In this document: positions 39,425 to 53,400 of the stretch, piece by piece
Layout of the letters: every line of letters begins with the position of its first letter
Numbering within the stretch: the first letter of the stretch is position 1
Assembly (NCBI GenBank): GCA_013396995.1
Contig: VWZP01002541.1
Coordinates: 124,001-188,000 of the forward strand
Source of the DNA: Dicaeum eximium
Taxonomy: Eukaryota; Chordata; Aves; Passeriformes; Dicaeidae
Length of the DNA stretch: 64,000 nucleotides
Direction of reading: 5' to 3'
Program-made: the position numbers and the translations under genes
Notes under the pieces: generated by a model
What the model saw: the letters and a program-made list of their open reading frames with translations, nothing else
What the model was told of the DNA's origin: nothing
Database searches by the model: none

Positions 39425-39451
39425 ACTCTTAACAACAATCTTGTTAAGAGT
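39425..39451. repeat. Perfect 11-bp inverted repeat
   Basis: ACTCTTAACAA and TTGTTAAGAGT are exact reverse complements around a 5-base loop, CAATC. Just after it, at about 39468-39510, a 20-base unit TAGCATTAAT-GTCAGAATAT is repeated in tandem with small changes. Confidence 0.7.
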
Positions 39452-40064
39452 CTCAAAGTTTTTCCACTAGCATTAATAGTGTCAGAATATCCTAGCATTA
39501 ATGTCAGAATATAAACACTAAAACGAAAAAGGCATTTGGTAGAAGCTAGTAAGTTCCAAGGCTTTTCACTTAGCTGTGGGCAAAGGAAAGAACCCATCTG
39601 GTGTGGATTCTATACCAATATTCATGACACTAACGTTTTCTGTCTCAGTCTCCATACAGTAATGCACAGTAAGGAACTGTGCATCCACTGCTCCTCCTGA
39701 AAAGCAGAGCCTGAGAGCACCAAGAACCTCACAGCAGGAGCACAGCCCTCTGTAGAAACAAATTTTAACACAGGATAGCCCACCAATGTTTTTGTGAACT
39801 GTTGAAAAATATGCTGACAAAAATTTTAAAATAGTCATTTGGAATTTGGCAAAGAAAAGCCATTCTAAATAATTTCCAACTGCAGTCTTTGCTCCCGCTT
39901 TACAATAGATGAGACTATCCTTCTTTTATAAACCCATTCAGTTATATGTTTAAGAAAGTAGGTAAGTTTCTCTCCAGTGGAGGTTTTCAAACATTGTCTT
40001 TCCTTGTGGCTGCCAGTATTTCAATATCCTGTTCCAAAAACACTGTTTAGTAGTCTTTGGGAAA

Positions 40065-40117
40065 AATGAAAAAAAAACCAAACCAAAACAACAACAACAA
40101 AACCCAACCCCCCCAAA
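40065..40117. repeat. A/C-rich simple repeat
   Basis: An A-run followed by ACCAAAACAACAACAACAAA and a C-run. It is similar in kind to the block at 11.0 kb. Confidence 0.85.
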
Positions 40118-41286
40118 CTGCTGCAAATGAGAAAAAAAAATGGTTAGAACCAAAAATGGTAAGTGACAGTTACATATTAGGGAAGACTACAGGGTTGTTT
40201 GCTGTGTGATACACCAGAGGAGTAAGCAGAATGTAAAAGTCTTTTCACTCTCCAAGAAGGTAAAAATAGTTTCAGGGTGTTCTACAGATGGGAAAGAACT
40301 CATAGCTCTACATCGATGTGATCTGCAGCTTCAAGACTTAAGTTCCAAATGTGTTTTAACTCAACTCTTCAGCTATTTCAGCTCTTGAAGGATAAATTCT
40401 AAATAAAGGATATATTGAAGGATAAATTCTAAGCCACCTTAGTCCCATCAGTCCAATCAGTGTGACCTAGGTGCCCTCAGATTTCCTCTGAATGTACTCA
40501 GAACTTTGCTAACAGTGTTCCTGCAGCCAAGCAAATCTCCTCTCTTCTGAGCCACACAAATGTGCTGCTGACCCCCACAGAAGCAAAGCTCCCTTTGCAT
40601 CCATGGAAGTTCTGAGTTCACTCTGTCCTTCTCAAGAAGAACAACAAGGCACAGGACAAACAGTGTATTGCTCCTTTCCTCCACAGTGAATCCTGCCTTA
40701 ACTAGGAGGACTTTTGCAGATTCATTATCTACCAGGCCAGGATCACCACTCTACCATATCATGCAGAATTCAGCCCTTGTATCATCTTCAGATCTGATTA
40801 TTTCTTGTTTAGCTGCTGCTAACATGTTTGGAGATGTAAAATCACAACATTTTACTTCCTCAAAGGTAGCAGTAAGAGATATCTCAGTGCAGAAAGAATT
40901 CCATAATTTAAAAAAGCACAGGGGCCAGCTTTTTTCCCCTCATCAAGCTTGGGAAGCTTTAAACAATATGCAAAGGCAAAAGGGGGAAATGGTAATAGTA
41001 CTGAGAAGGCTAAAATTTGAATGCGATAACAAACCTTTCTTGTGGAAGGAAAAGGAAATGACTGATTCTAAAAAAGCTTCTGTGATAAATCATCACCCCT
41101 GCATGAAATTCCATTCATGTATATGGCAATATCTGGTAGTAATGTTAAAGAAAAACAAAAAGGAACAAAAACTTAGCAACAAACAAGTTTATAAAGAACA
41201 AAATATAGCTTGCTAGAATTGCTGAGCTTCTTCAGTAGTTCAAACAGTAGAAGGAGATTCGAGAATCAAGCAAGGTCTTCAACAGC

Positions 41287-41298
41287 TGTATTTGTATT
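41287..41298 (-). terminator. Candidate SPAG6 polyadenylation signal (tandem AATACA)
   Basis: About 50 bases past the SPAG6 stop the minus strand reads AATACAAATACA, two copies of a known variant polyadenylation hexamer. A T-rich, GT-containing stretch follows. No AATAAA was found close to the stop; the first one noticed downstream is near 38,245. This is inference, and a distal site is equally possible. Confidence 0.3.
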
Positions 41299-41349
41299 AC
41301 AGTCATAAAGGCATAAATGTGAAATGCAGCTCTAATAAAACACTGAAGT

Positions 41350-41416
41350 TTATAAAACTGGTTGGTAATTTTCCACCCTTTCCAGAAGTATCTCAGAATA
41401 TCCAGGGGTATAATAC
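41350..41416 (-). CDS. SPAG6: SPAG6 terminal coding exon 11 (probable) with stop codon
   Basis: The last 67 coding bases complete the Arg codon and encode YYTPGYSEILLERVENYQPV-L and a TAA stop. This matches human YYSPGYSDTLLQRVDSYQP and ends at nearly the same residue. The acceptor is TTTCAG. A longer open frame covers this exon in another register and is not the real reading. Confidence 0.9.
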
Positions 41417-44400
41417 CTGAAAGAGAAACATTTTGTTTGTGTGTTAGACTACAAGGCATGTTCTGTGCAAAGTAATGAAACACTATGTATATTTCTACTG
41501 ATCAGGAAAAAATCCTAGCATTAAACACCAGTCAAGGAATTCTACAGTTACTCCCCTACAATGTTTTAACAACCTGCTTTTCAACTTACATTATCATTTA
41601 TACTTTGGAGCCAGGTTTTTTAAAATATTTAGCTTCCTTTAGGACATGTAGGTAAGTGGATACATTTTAGATAGCCTCAACTTCAGCTGCCATAAGCATT
41701 GTCTTTACTAAGAAATGTAGGTGTTGGCTTCTTTTGAAATTATGGCCTTTAACAAAAAAGCATGAGTTTACAGACATGCAGCATGACAGAACTGTCAGCT
41801 GCAAATGACAATAATCTGCTGCTGTTTGTCAGACATAAGCACACACTCTGAAACTCACATGAAGTCTACATCCATGAGAGGGACATAGGTTCTGGAACAA
41901 AAAAAACTGTTGCAGTGACCTTCTCTCTCTAATGCCACTCAAAGATGGACATTATCCAGTAGGTTTTCATTAGAGTAGGACTTTATGGTGCCATTATTGT
42001 CCTTCTGTCATTCAACTTGTTTTCCACAATGGACCAACTACATGCATCCAATATGCAAGCACCAAAGCTGCATTTAGTTCTTGTTTTCCAAGTTTCCAAG
42101 TTCTTGTTTCAGATATTCTTGTTAAGAGTATCTGAAATTTAATACTGTATTATTCTAAAACCATACATCTCAGTATGCTTCTAGTTTTGCAGGCATGTGA
42201 ATTGTCACCTCTGAGCCCTGAAAGCTTCAACTATAGAGAGGAACACACCTCCATGTAATGTAGGCCTAAAATATACTCAAAAAAAATCCCCAATGCTTTC
42301 TCTTGAAGGAAAATCTATTTACCTTGTTAATTTTCATTTTTCTAAATAATTTCTGCATAATTAAACTCTTTTTAAACCTCATATTACTTCTGTGATTTGT
42401 AAAGCTAACTTTCCAATGCATTACTGTATTCAGTCTGCAAACAGCCTAAAATAACAGGTCTCCAGGACAAATCCAGAGCTGGATTCTATCACAGCTGCTG
42501 TGCCTCAGGCAGCACAACCAACATCAGGCAGTAGCACAGACAGGCAAGCAGGAGATGCTCAGAGGGGCCTTTTTCTTTATTACATCCCAGGCTAGATGAG
42601 TAACCTTTTTTCATTTACAGGGGGGAAAAAAAAGCTATAACAAAGAAACATTATTAATATCCAGAAAAGCATAAACAAATTCCTCTTTCCCTCTGAAGTA
42701 CTAGCTTCAGAATAAAATTTCTTTATGACTTTGCTTTTACCCATTTGACAGCCACTGGCTTTTCTTTGTGGAGACAAACAGGGCTTCATTTTGTGAGACT
42801 CAGTTTCTAGCTACTATTAGCTGAAGAACTCTGCTGCTATAATTAAAATTGATGATGCAGATTTTCAGAGCCTGTAGAGGGAGTGCACGAGTACAACATC
42901 CTTCTGATGTGTTGATGGAGTGAAGGACTGGTAAATGGGTATCTAGAATCTAGGAGGGCATTTCTCTCATTATTACAATTTAGGATGGTGACATTTTGAC
43001 TGTAAGCTATTTAATAGTGTTTCTGTATTCATTAAGGGCAAAGTTCAACTTGGTGCAGACAGCTGGTGTATGGTCCTTTTATATAACACTTAAGCCTTGT
43101 GATGAGGCTCAGGGAGGAAGGGCAGCTGTGGGCAGACCAACTGCGCAGGAGAGCCTCTGGACCCTCTGTACATCAGAGGAAGTTTCAAAGGAGCCTCTGA
43201 ATACTCTAGTTCAGACACACTATTGTGAAAGTCAAGGATGCAACCAAAAATTCACCAATACCTGTATTTTGGAGCCTAAGTAATCCACAAATAAGTTACC
43301 AAAATAAATTTCCCACAGACATTCATAAATATGAGTGGTTGTACTGAAGAATCAGACTCCATCTGGGCAGTGCAGGGCTGACTTTTCGTCACACTTCCCT
43401 GCAAGAGCCTGATTATTTAGGCTTTGTTGACAGACAAAGAAATTTGACTCCAAATACAAAAAGAGAAAGTGTTCTAATGTATGTGTCCAGAGGTTGTGTT
43501 ACTGCTGGGGCAATTAACCAAGTATTACACTTTGGTTTTATTAAAACCAAAATTCACATAGGAGTTAAATTGCTATTTTAAATCCTTCCTTTGTGTTGTT
43601 CCTGTGAAAAATATCTAATAATGTTACAAGTATCGAGTCTTTATATTTCATTTTCCCTACCTTACTATTTCCTCTGGATAGCAATTGTTAATAGTGTTGA
43701 TATATTCCTGAAGAAGTGACCCAGGTTCTGCTTGTATTTCTTGAACCTTTTTAAGTCCACCAGTTGTTACAAAGAGACGACGTGCTTTGCTGTCATGTGG
43801 TAACACCTACACACAGAACAGTACACTAAAAAAATCTTTTGAATTAATCTGTATGCCACTAGGCTCAAATATTGCTTATTTGTTTTTAATTCAGAGGACA
43901 GAGAAAATGGAAAATCAGAGAAACAACATCTGTAATGACTACTGTATTATAATATCCAGTTGTATATGGAAAAAACCCCAGAAACCAGCCCTTTATGATT
44001 ACAACATAATTTATCTTGTACTTTAATACATAACATATATAAAATAATGAATTTAATATTTATCCTTACGTAAACAATATTCCTTGAATTATTCCTACAG
44101 AGACAATAAGATTGTGGAGACTAAATAGATAATAAAAACAGAACACTCACATGGAATAACAACAGCATCTGTTCCACTTAAACCAAGTTATTCAGGTCTT
44201 TTATGTCAATTCCCACAGTTTAATTGTAGAGCTGAATTTTATATCATTATAATGATCTAGTATAGATTAGTGCATGAAAACAATACTGAGAATTGTTGCA
44301 AGTGAACAATACAGCCTTGAAGCATTACATGCTACTACTAAATTCCTAGATATTAAAATCCTTTAACGCACTGTGTAGCCATGGAAGCCTTTTACAAACA

Positions 44401-47400
44401 CACACACAAAGCAAAAAACGTGAAGTTTCTGCAGCCAAAGGGGATGAGAAGCAGAAATGATCAGACAATAACATTCTGTGCTCCCTGAGTGATGCCAATA
44501 CGCAGCTCTGTCCAGAGGACGGCAGAGAGAGAGAGGGAGGGNTAATGCAAGATGTCAGCTGCATCTACAGCAAAACCAGATGCATTTAAAACCAACTCCG
44601 AGAGTTACAGAATATGAGGGCAACTGCATTTTATAAGCTTCCACACTGGTCAGACATTAAGCCATAAACTTGACTGTATTTCAGTGTAAAACAAGAGCCT
44701 CAAATGAGGAAGGGGAGGCCTAAAAGGATGAAGAAAAGAACCAAATTTCTTCCATGCATACAGGCAAACAACCTTCATTTTGGTGGTTCCTCTAGGCTGT
44801 ACAAAATCAACAGACAGGTAAAGAAAAAGCAGGAGAGCACAGAGACTTCTCTCTATTATATGCTCCACAGAAGTGTCAGGAACAACTGTGATTTTTTCGT
44901 TGTGGGAACTAACAGACGTCTGTTTTCACATATCTCCCACAACAAGAACTGCCAAGGAGGAACTAGCAAGGAGACAGGATATGGCCCTTTCCCTGCCTTC
45001 CTCCTCCACACTGTGACTTCCAGGCTGGATAAGACAGCAGAAAACTCTTGGAAGGGGCCCTCAAGAAAGAGAGCACCTCTGAGACACAGTCTCTTCCCCC
45101 AGTCCAACCTGAGACAGCACAGAACTGCACAAACCCTGAAAACACTAATGCTAAAAATGCACAGTCCAGCATGAAAAACAAATAGCACCCCATTTTGAAG
45201 CACAGCTTATAAATAAGGTTTTTGCTGTGCCATAAATAAGCCCACAGAAGTCAACAGACAATAGCTCTAAGAGCAGGAAATTCCCAAGCTAAAGTACAGG
45301 AGAGAAAAATGCTTTTACTACAGAGAATTTAATTTTAAGAGTATATTTCAGAAGAGCAAATGCCAGACAAGTATAGTTTAATAATGTATAGGCAAAGGAG
45401 AAAAATAAAACAAAACAAAATATCAGCTGATGTGAAGGGCACAAAACCATTTCAGTAGCAAGCAACATTCAAATATACACTGGATAACCAATTGCTAAGC
45501 ACTTGGCTCATTAATAGCTCCACTCAGAACAGAGAAGCAAAAGGGACTGGATTCTGTGCAATTCTCCAGTCTTTGAACAGCTTTAGCAAGAAGACAGGAC
45601 AAATTAAACTGTGGCAACGTAATCAGGAATCTGCACTACCAACAGCAGTGCTTCCAGATCTGTCCTAATCAGAACTGAGTATCAAGAGTGTTTTACTTGG
45701 CCATTTCCAGAAAGAGCATCTCACCAACACTGCTTGGTACACCCTGCTAACAGGTTACACTGCAGAGTATTGCACAAAACATAGTCCATAGTTGAACAGG
45801 ATTACCAACATGAGCTGAACATGACAAACACTGCAAGTCTCCCAATTAATTAGAAATTACTTACAAATTTTAAATATTCTGTATTGTATTACTTTTACAT
45901 GCTGCATTCAAATCAACAATGTATTTAACAACTCACTTTCAAAATTTTGAGAGGGACAAGAAAATACTTGGAATTTTTACACTTATTTGAGACTGAAAAT
46001 TAATCAGGATAAAAGGAGTGAAGCCTTTATATTATTGTAAAATATTTGACTTAAGTCATTGCTGTACAGACAGCTTGTAGTTTATCTAAAACAGATGTGA
46101 CTGGGATTTATGTGATACATTGGCTCAGCGAAAATATTTGCACGTGAGTTAATATTCCACTTAATCTCAAGAGGCAAGGAAGAAAAAAACACCTTGCTTA
46201 TAAGAAACTGTTTTCCCAGTCTTAGGATGAATTATGGCAGATTCCAAATGAAACAGTATCCAGCTGTATCAGACAAAAGAACAGGATCCAAACTGCTTTT
46301 GAATGGCATGCTTGAGGATCCTGAGAAAACAATGACACCTTTAGAGTGACTTCTTCTTTGGAAAGATAGCTTCCTTGCTAAATGGGAAACAATTAGCAAT
46401 TAACATACTACTCACCAAGAAGAGCCTTTTCTTACCTTACTAAACTGCCCAATAATATGCTTCAAAATACTGGGAGGGGCCTCATGAAGCAGTGGTTCAA
46501 GTGCTGGAAGATGAGTGCATTTCTGAAGAATGTTCTTTAAGGCTTTCTTAGTCTATTGAAATGCAAAATAAACTTTCTGTAGTAAGATATCAATGAAAAC
46601 AACAAGAATTCATATATATCACTGAAGTCTGATCAAAAAAGCAAATTGATCAGAATTTTCAATGCGCAATTTCTGAATAGAAACTATGATATCTATCAGG
46701 ACACTTAATGAAGAATCAATTCTCTACTTAGATTTATTAAATCTCAAAACCTACAGTGCATCATATTATTATTATGCTATTTACGGTCAAAGTAATGGCA
46801 ATTTTCCTTTGACTATAATGAAAGCTGGAGTAGACCCTTTAGGTAAATTGAAATACTCTAATATAATAAGAAAGTTAAATCAAAACACATTTTAAAATAT
46901 TGTATTTTATAAGTGGCTTACTAGAAGAGGCTGCTGGTCTGGGATAGCAAAGTGCAGTACTGTCCAGGCAGCGGGGGAAAAGAGAGAGTGAAACAATTGT
47001 GCATTGGTGCATATTTCTGAAAACAAACTCAATGTTGACTGATACAAGCAGTAGTGACCTTCTTGGGCAGGATTACAAGGTACAGCTAATTTGGCTTCAG
47101 TATTTCTGGGACCACTGGAAATTACTATGTAAAAGGTAGTTTACATGGAATGTGGTATTTCAGTGGAAAGTACAGAAGGATAGTGGAACATGGGAGATCA
47201 TATCCTGTCCTATTACACTCTTACTGTTGCTCAGAAATACATTTTACTAAACTGCAACTCTACTGGCTTCCACACAAGGAAAGGCCCTAAATATGGGCAG
47301 TTGAATGTTTTAAAGAGCAGAGCCTTGATTAGCTGTTACAGTTTTATTATAATAATAAAAATGTAGGCAAAATGATTACAAGGATTGTAATATTTTCTAC

Positions 47401-50400
47401 AAGAGCTTACACTTGCAAAAAAAGAAGTGGATAATTAGAAATGAGTCACAAGAAATTACAACATTTATGGGTCTATGCAACTCTGATCTAAACTGGGAAA
47501 AAAACAAGGGATTAGACTGAGATGGCTGTAGCATATGATTTGGTATACACCATATGCACATGCATTAGGAACAGCCAGTCCCCTCACAAGTGACACAGCC
47601 TTCAGACACTGCACCCAGGAAAGCTGTGATCCAGTGAGCATCAATAAAAACACATGTAATTTGGTAGTTTTCAAGCACTTAAACCTCTTGATTATAACTA
47701 ATATACCACACTGCAAATACTACAAATCTACTTGCTTTCACTTTAAGATCTTCTGAGCTGCGTGTGTCCACGAAGATATCGAGCAGAGTGGGCAGCACGT
47801 TTGCTACTGCAACATGACGTGCATGCTCAGCACTGTGTCTGCCAATCTGTCCCAAGGCCCAAGCAGCTGCTGCCTTAATATGATCTTCTTGCTCTTCTAT
47901 CAAGCAGACACACAGTGGTGGTATTCCCTGTAGCATTAATCAAAAGCACAACTTTTACAAATGTAGACCAGGGAATGACAATGCAAAACAGATACAGATA
48001 GTTAGAAAATGTTTCGCTATTTACACTCTTCTGAAAAAAGCTGTAAGAGAAAGCATGCTCTGCATTTGGTGTGGTGTCACACTTTTACAGCATCATGATT
48101 GGCAAGAAGTTTTAATAAATCTTAATAAATATAGTTAAAAAGAAACAAATTCAATGTTCCAAGTCAGAAAGCAGTTTGAACAAACATGCAAATTTAAGGT
48201 ATAAAAAGAATACACAACATAATTCAGGCTGTACTGAGTAAAGGTGGCAGTTTTTCTCAGACTGAAAATAAAAGAATCTTTGAGTGCTTATGATTCTATG
48301 AAATCAGTTTAAGACAAGAAGGGCTCAATCACTGAGTCTTTCTTTTTTACTATCACAGCACTATATTTCAACTTATCAACCTCTTCTTCAGTCCAGTAGC
48401 TCATGTTTGACTCACCCAATCACTTCAAGAAGGGTTTCTACTCTTGATTTGCAGACATCAAGAGATGGAAATCTCACATCCAGCTGTTACTAAAGTTGTT
48501 TCTTGTTCAGGGTCTTTATACTTGCTCCATAACTACTTATTAGCTGGTATTTTATGCCAAAACACTCCAACAGAAAACACTTCATGCTACTTTAGGTAAG
48601 GCAAGGCTACTAAACCTGTATCCAAAAAACTTTTTTCTCCATCCCGTGAATACTTCTTTACTCTTTTCTGCACAGTTTTCTGCTTTGTTGTTTCAGGTTT
48701 TTTCCCCAAGATACTTTTCAAATACAGACAGTGGAACTATATATATTACTAAAACAAATAGATCAACTTCTTTTCCAATAATGCTTCATCTTCTGCTCTT
48801 TCATACCACAAAGGACTAAACTGGGCGGGGGGGGGGGGGTGTTGCCACTGCATTACAGCAGAAGACCACAATGAAGTGCTTGTCCAGTATGATCCTAAAA
48901 ACCATAGTTCAAAATTCATCCTTTCCAGGTTAGAGCACCATGGAATGGAACTATCACTTTACATCATAACATCATCAATGCCTAACTGCATATGGTTATG
49001 CCACAGTGCATTTCTTTCAAACTGTTCCAGTTTACCAAGCCCTATCCTCAGCACTATGTACCACTCCAAAAGCCTAATTTCCCCTGAAGCAGGTTGTTTT
49101 TTGGGTTTTTTTATGGGGTTTGGGTTTATTCAGGTTTATTATAATTTCTTTTGTAGATCATTCATTAACATATTTAAGTTCATCAAAGCTTGCCCAGATC
49201 CCTGCAACAGCTCTCAAAGCAGTTCCATTCAGTTATGATAGGAATCATTATTATTCTTCAAAAATCTAACTTAGGGGCTTCCTCCAGAACTTAATCCTGG
49301 TTTCATCCCACTTAATGTCAAGCACTCAACAGCAGAAGCATATTTGCTCTAGGCATCCCTGAAAGTGGAAAGACAGACACATCCAGAGAAGAAAGGCCTC
49401 CAGAGATGACAAGCAAAAAAGCATCTATTTCTTTAGTTTTAAAATATAGAAGAGCATTTTTTGATCACTCCTACTTTCCCTGCATACTATAATTATGATG
49501 TAGCAACTTCCATTTTCCAACTTGCATTTCTACTAGAAGACATTTCTGTTTCTTTATTTATATTGTTTTGTTGCTCCACTCATATATATGTTTTAAATGA
49601 CTGACATAGTGTGCAAATGGGTCAAAAATGTTAGTGAAATTGTTTCCTTCCTTCTATCATTAGCTAGCATTATTCACATCAGACTACTAAACCAGACACT
49701 AATTTCACCTATTGCAAACATTGCAAATTCTCCCTCTTCTATATCATTGCCCTGCAGTGAATTTATTTAAACCCGAAAATGTATAACTTTACTCATTTGA
49801 AATGTCACTTGCACAACTGAATCAAACCACACTACATGAGAAACTGATGTCTTTTCAAGTCTGAAGATCACTGTTGAAGATACTCCAGCAGTACTAGCAG
49901 AGCCACACTTGTACAATGAAGAACACACCATTAAACATAGTTGTTCCAAAGAAGCTTTTGATGCAGCCACAAATATACATTTTAAGAGGAAGCAGTCTAC
50001 AGAAATTCAGTGATTTATTTTTTGTACCCATGCAATTACAACACAGAAAAATCATGCACTGTAATACCAACTAATTCATGATGTTTTGTAAAAGGTTCAA
50101 CACCATAAAGACCCCCTTTTATCAGGTTACCACATAATTTCAGGCATAGAAAGAGAAAGCAGCAATACTAGGAGAAAGCGCATTCATCGAGGACAAGTAT
50201 ATAATCCTGTCACCAAATACATTCTCTGCCTATGTTAATTTGTATCTGTACCAAAGAACACTGCTGAAGAACTACATGAAGACAACAAAGGGATCGCTAA
50301 CCTTGGAGACAATCACTGCCATTGACAGGTTCTCCGAATGAGCCGCCACATAACCGAGTGTCATGATGCCAGGCAGTCTGACAGTCCCTCTGCAGCTGCC

Positions 50401-53400
50401 AATACAATCAATCACAGCAGCAACTCCGCCTGAATTTACTATAAACTGTGAAAGCTGAGAAGATAAACAGAAGAGATTAGACACTGTGAAGTATCAACAG
50501 GCATAAAGAACCACATCAGAGAAGCCTTTTAATGTTTTGCTCCTGTTTTACAAAATAAAGCTGGAATAAGAGTGGTGTATCATGCAGACTGCTGAAAACT
50601 AAGTTTTCAGCAGCATCAAGTTTTCAGGAATGAGGCTAATTTGCTACTGTGTTTTTGGTTGACTTTACTGCAAGGAAATCAGGGTTCTGAATCCTGAAGC
50701 TGTATAGCATGGAATGCCATATTCTCAACTCCATCATCACATACCAGAGAAATGTGCAAATGACAGCCTATCACATGACTGATCTTGAAGATGCACCTAC
50801 TGAGCCAGATTCTGTTTCTTCCTAGTGCCCCCTCATTCCCAAACTAACACCCGATGTTCTGTGCAGGGACAGAGGGAAAGGCCCATTCCTCCTCTCACCT
50901 GCATTCTAAATTACCTCTGTGGCATCAAATCCTTTGTGGATCCTCACGCCAAGGCATGAAGCCAAGGACAACTGTTCTGGATGTGCGAAACTGCTTGGGC
51001 TGCACCATTCTGCCCTGTTAGCATGCTCTGAGAGAAATGTCCAGGGAACACACTTGATGGGAAATGGAATCTGTCCCAGAATGCCAAATTACATAGCCTT
51101 GCTTAGGAATGACAATCAAGCTATGCAACATGGGTTTCTACCGAAAGCAAACTTCTCACATCACTTGAGGGACAGCAGTAGAATATGTATGATATCAATA
51201 ATGCATAGAAATCAAAATTATTTCATATTATTATTATTTTTTTCTTCCACATTTTTAAGTATATCCCATTCTCCCTACAAATTCCAAAGCAAAAGGAACA
51301 TGTTCTTAAAAGTCAAAATTAAATTAACTAAACTGAGGCACATGAATTCCCAATCCAGTTGATTTCTATAAAAATTAAATCCACCTTTGTCTTATAGCCT
51401 TTAAAAGGGGATTGTTTTCTTCATGAAACAGCCAGATGAAATTTTCAGTTAGTACTTAGGAAAATCTGTTCACATGATTATGAATCACAGCCAGTGGCAA
51501 CCAAGTCCTACATCTGGCCACAGCCATGTGCACCTGGATGTGCAGAGCTCCTGCTGTGTCACTCAGCCCTCGCTCTAAGTCCCTCTGCTGCTGACCTTCA
51601 CATGATTTTCCCTGCATATGCAGCTAGAGAGTCGAGATCCAAAAGCCATGAGTCTCAAATGACACAGCCAAGTCCTCTAGAAATACCATTTGCCAGCCTG
51701 TCTCTGTTCCCAGAGCAGACAGTCACCTCTGTCACGCTGAAGTCAGACATGGATTGTGACTTCCCATTGGGAGTCACCAAGATGCTTCCTGGTGTTCCTC
51801 TGGAGAGCTGCTAGCATGGCCAGTTCCTCCTGCATGGAGGATCTGGTGCCAGATGCTCTTCTGACTTTACCTGCAACCCTGAGTTTGGTCTCTGGCTTCT
51901 GACTCTAGGGCCCCCTTTTGATAATGACAATTTCTTTACTTTTTTGAGGAAGTGAAGTTACATTGCCCATGAGGTACAGACAGAAAGCAGGAAATGTGCC
52001 AAGACTGTAAACTTTTATCACCAGCTTAAAGACTGGCAGGCTGAAGAAACTGCACAACAGTCATGTTTAAACACTTCTCAGTTGTCAAGTTAGTATCAAG
52101 ATCTTGAAATTACTATACTCGACATCAGTGTGTTCCACAAATATATGGCTTATATTTCATTCCAAAGTCATGTTAAGAGCCTTTTAATTATCTCTGTGGT
52201 CTGGCAGATTACCATAGTTATAATTATATGGTTTTCTTATTTATTTTGTATTGACTTTGCCAAACATCCCCACCTTTCTATGGGCAAAAATACTGTAAAT
52301 GTTCAAACTCAAATTACAAACTCAAGTTACCATCAGGTTAATAATAAATAAGAGAATTTTTGACCTTTGCTGTCATAGGAAAAATAATTAAAATATGATC
52401 CCAGCACCTCTGAAGATTTTTAAAAAGACACACACCATCTATTATTGTTAAAGGATGATCTTGCAATTTATTAGCTGGTATAATGGCTTCTGTGAGGCTT
52501 TTCTCATAATATTTTTAATATCTAGGACTGACAGTACTGTCAGCCCAGAACTCCCTCTCTGTGCTGATATCTCACAGAATGAAGTAGCTAGGTATACGTT
52601 TTATGATTCCCAGTTTCCTAACCCAATTCATATTCAATACACATCTCATAACATCAGCATTTCCATATTTTCCAATGAACATGCCAAACAGCCATTTGCC
52701 CTCCCTTTCGAAAAGCAAATGACAGAATAATCCTGTATTTTATTTAAAGTGTAAAATCTAATGATATGACCTTGTATTTGCATTTTCAAGGTTTTACCTC
52801 AGGCGTATGCTTTGCTATCTCTCTAATTAAAGTTGCACCATTTTTCTTGACATATTCATCTGAGTCCTTCAGGCATGTGAGCACAACTGGGAAAATTTCT
52901 GCTTCAACCACCAACTCTGCAAGATCCACTGAATGCTTCGCTATTTGGCTTAGAGCTGACAGCACCTGACGCTAGTAAATAAAAATTGTTATAAAATCAA
53001 TAGTATACAAACATCCCACAACACACACTCCCCCTGCACACAAAAATCTATTGCATCAAGGAAAACAAAGCAGGATAGGGAAAACAATTACAGCTATTTT
53101 ACAATTCACTGAGTCAATTCATGCACAAATATAATGGCACAGAACATTCTCTGGTTCCTGAATAAAAGTTTCTCTTTTGTTTTATCCCATTCAAGCTTGT
53201 ATGCATTTAAAAAAATATATACACACCATTTAAAACTGTAATTTAAAATTTAGTGAAATCTATAGAAAGTATTTTTATTTACATAAATTGGATCTGTCAG
53301 ATCTTATATTAAGAAATTTTTGTGGCATTTTTATGTTGTCTTCTGTTTGGTAGAGTACGAAAATTTATAATAAGAAACAATTTTTTTTGTCAATTAAACG

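Larger units (their letters stand above)
31391..41286. other. Intergenic region 3' of SPAG6
   Basis: No coding exon was recognised, and no part of PIP4K2A, the expected convergent neighbour, was seen. A small CpG-richer patch lies at about 36660-36860, next to an AT-rich block (36030-36560) with many TAAT/ATTA cores. A repeated 16-base unit GAAGGATAAATTCTAA occurs twice near 40387 and 40416. Confidence 0.55.

Noticed and set aside
40668..41216. 182-codon open frame on the plus strand just past the SPAG6 3' end
   Set aside because: No recognisable domain. I considered a piece of PIP4K2A or a retrocopy and found no matching motif.
41232..41483. 83-codon minus-strand frame covering SPAG6 exon 11
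   Set aside because: It is out of register with the spliced reading; the real frame ends at TAA at 41350-41352.
47728..47736. GT donor four bases beyond the chosen exon 8 end
   Set aside because: It leaves phase 1, and joining to exon 9 gives a stop codon at once.
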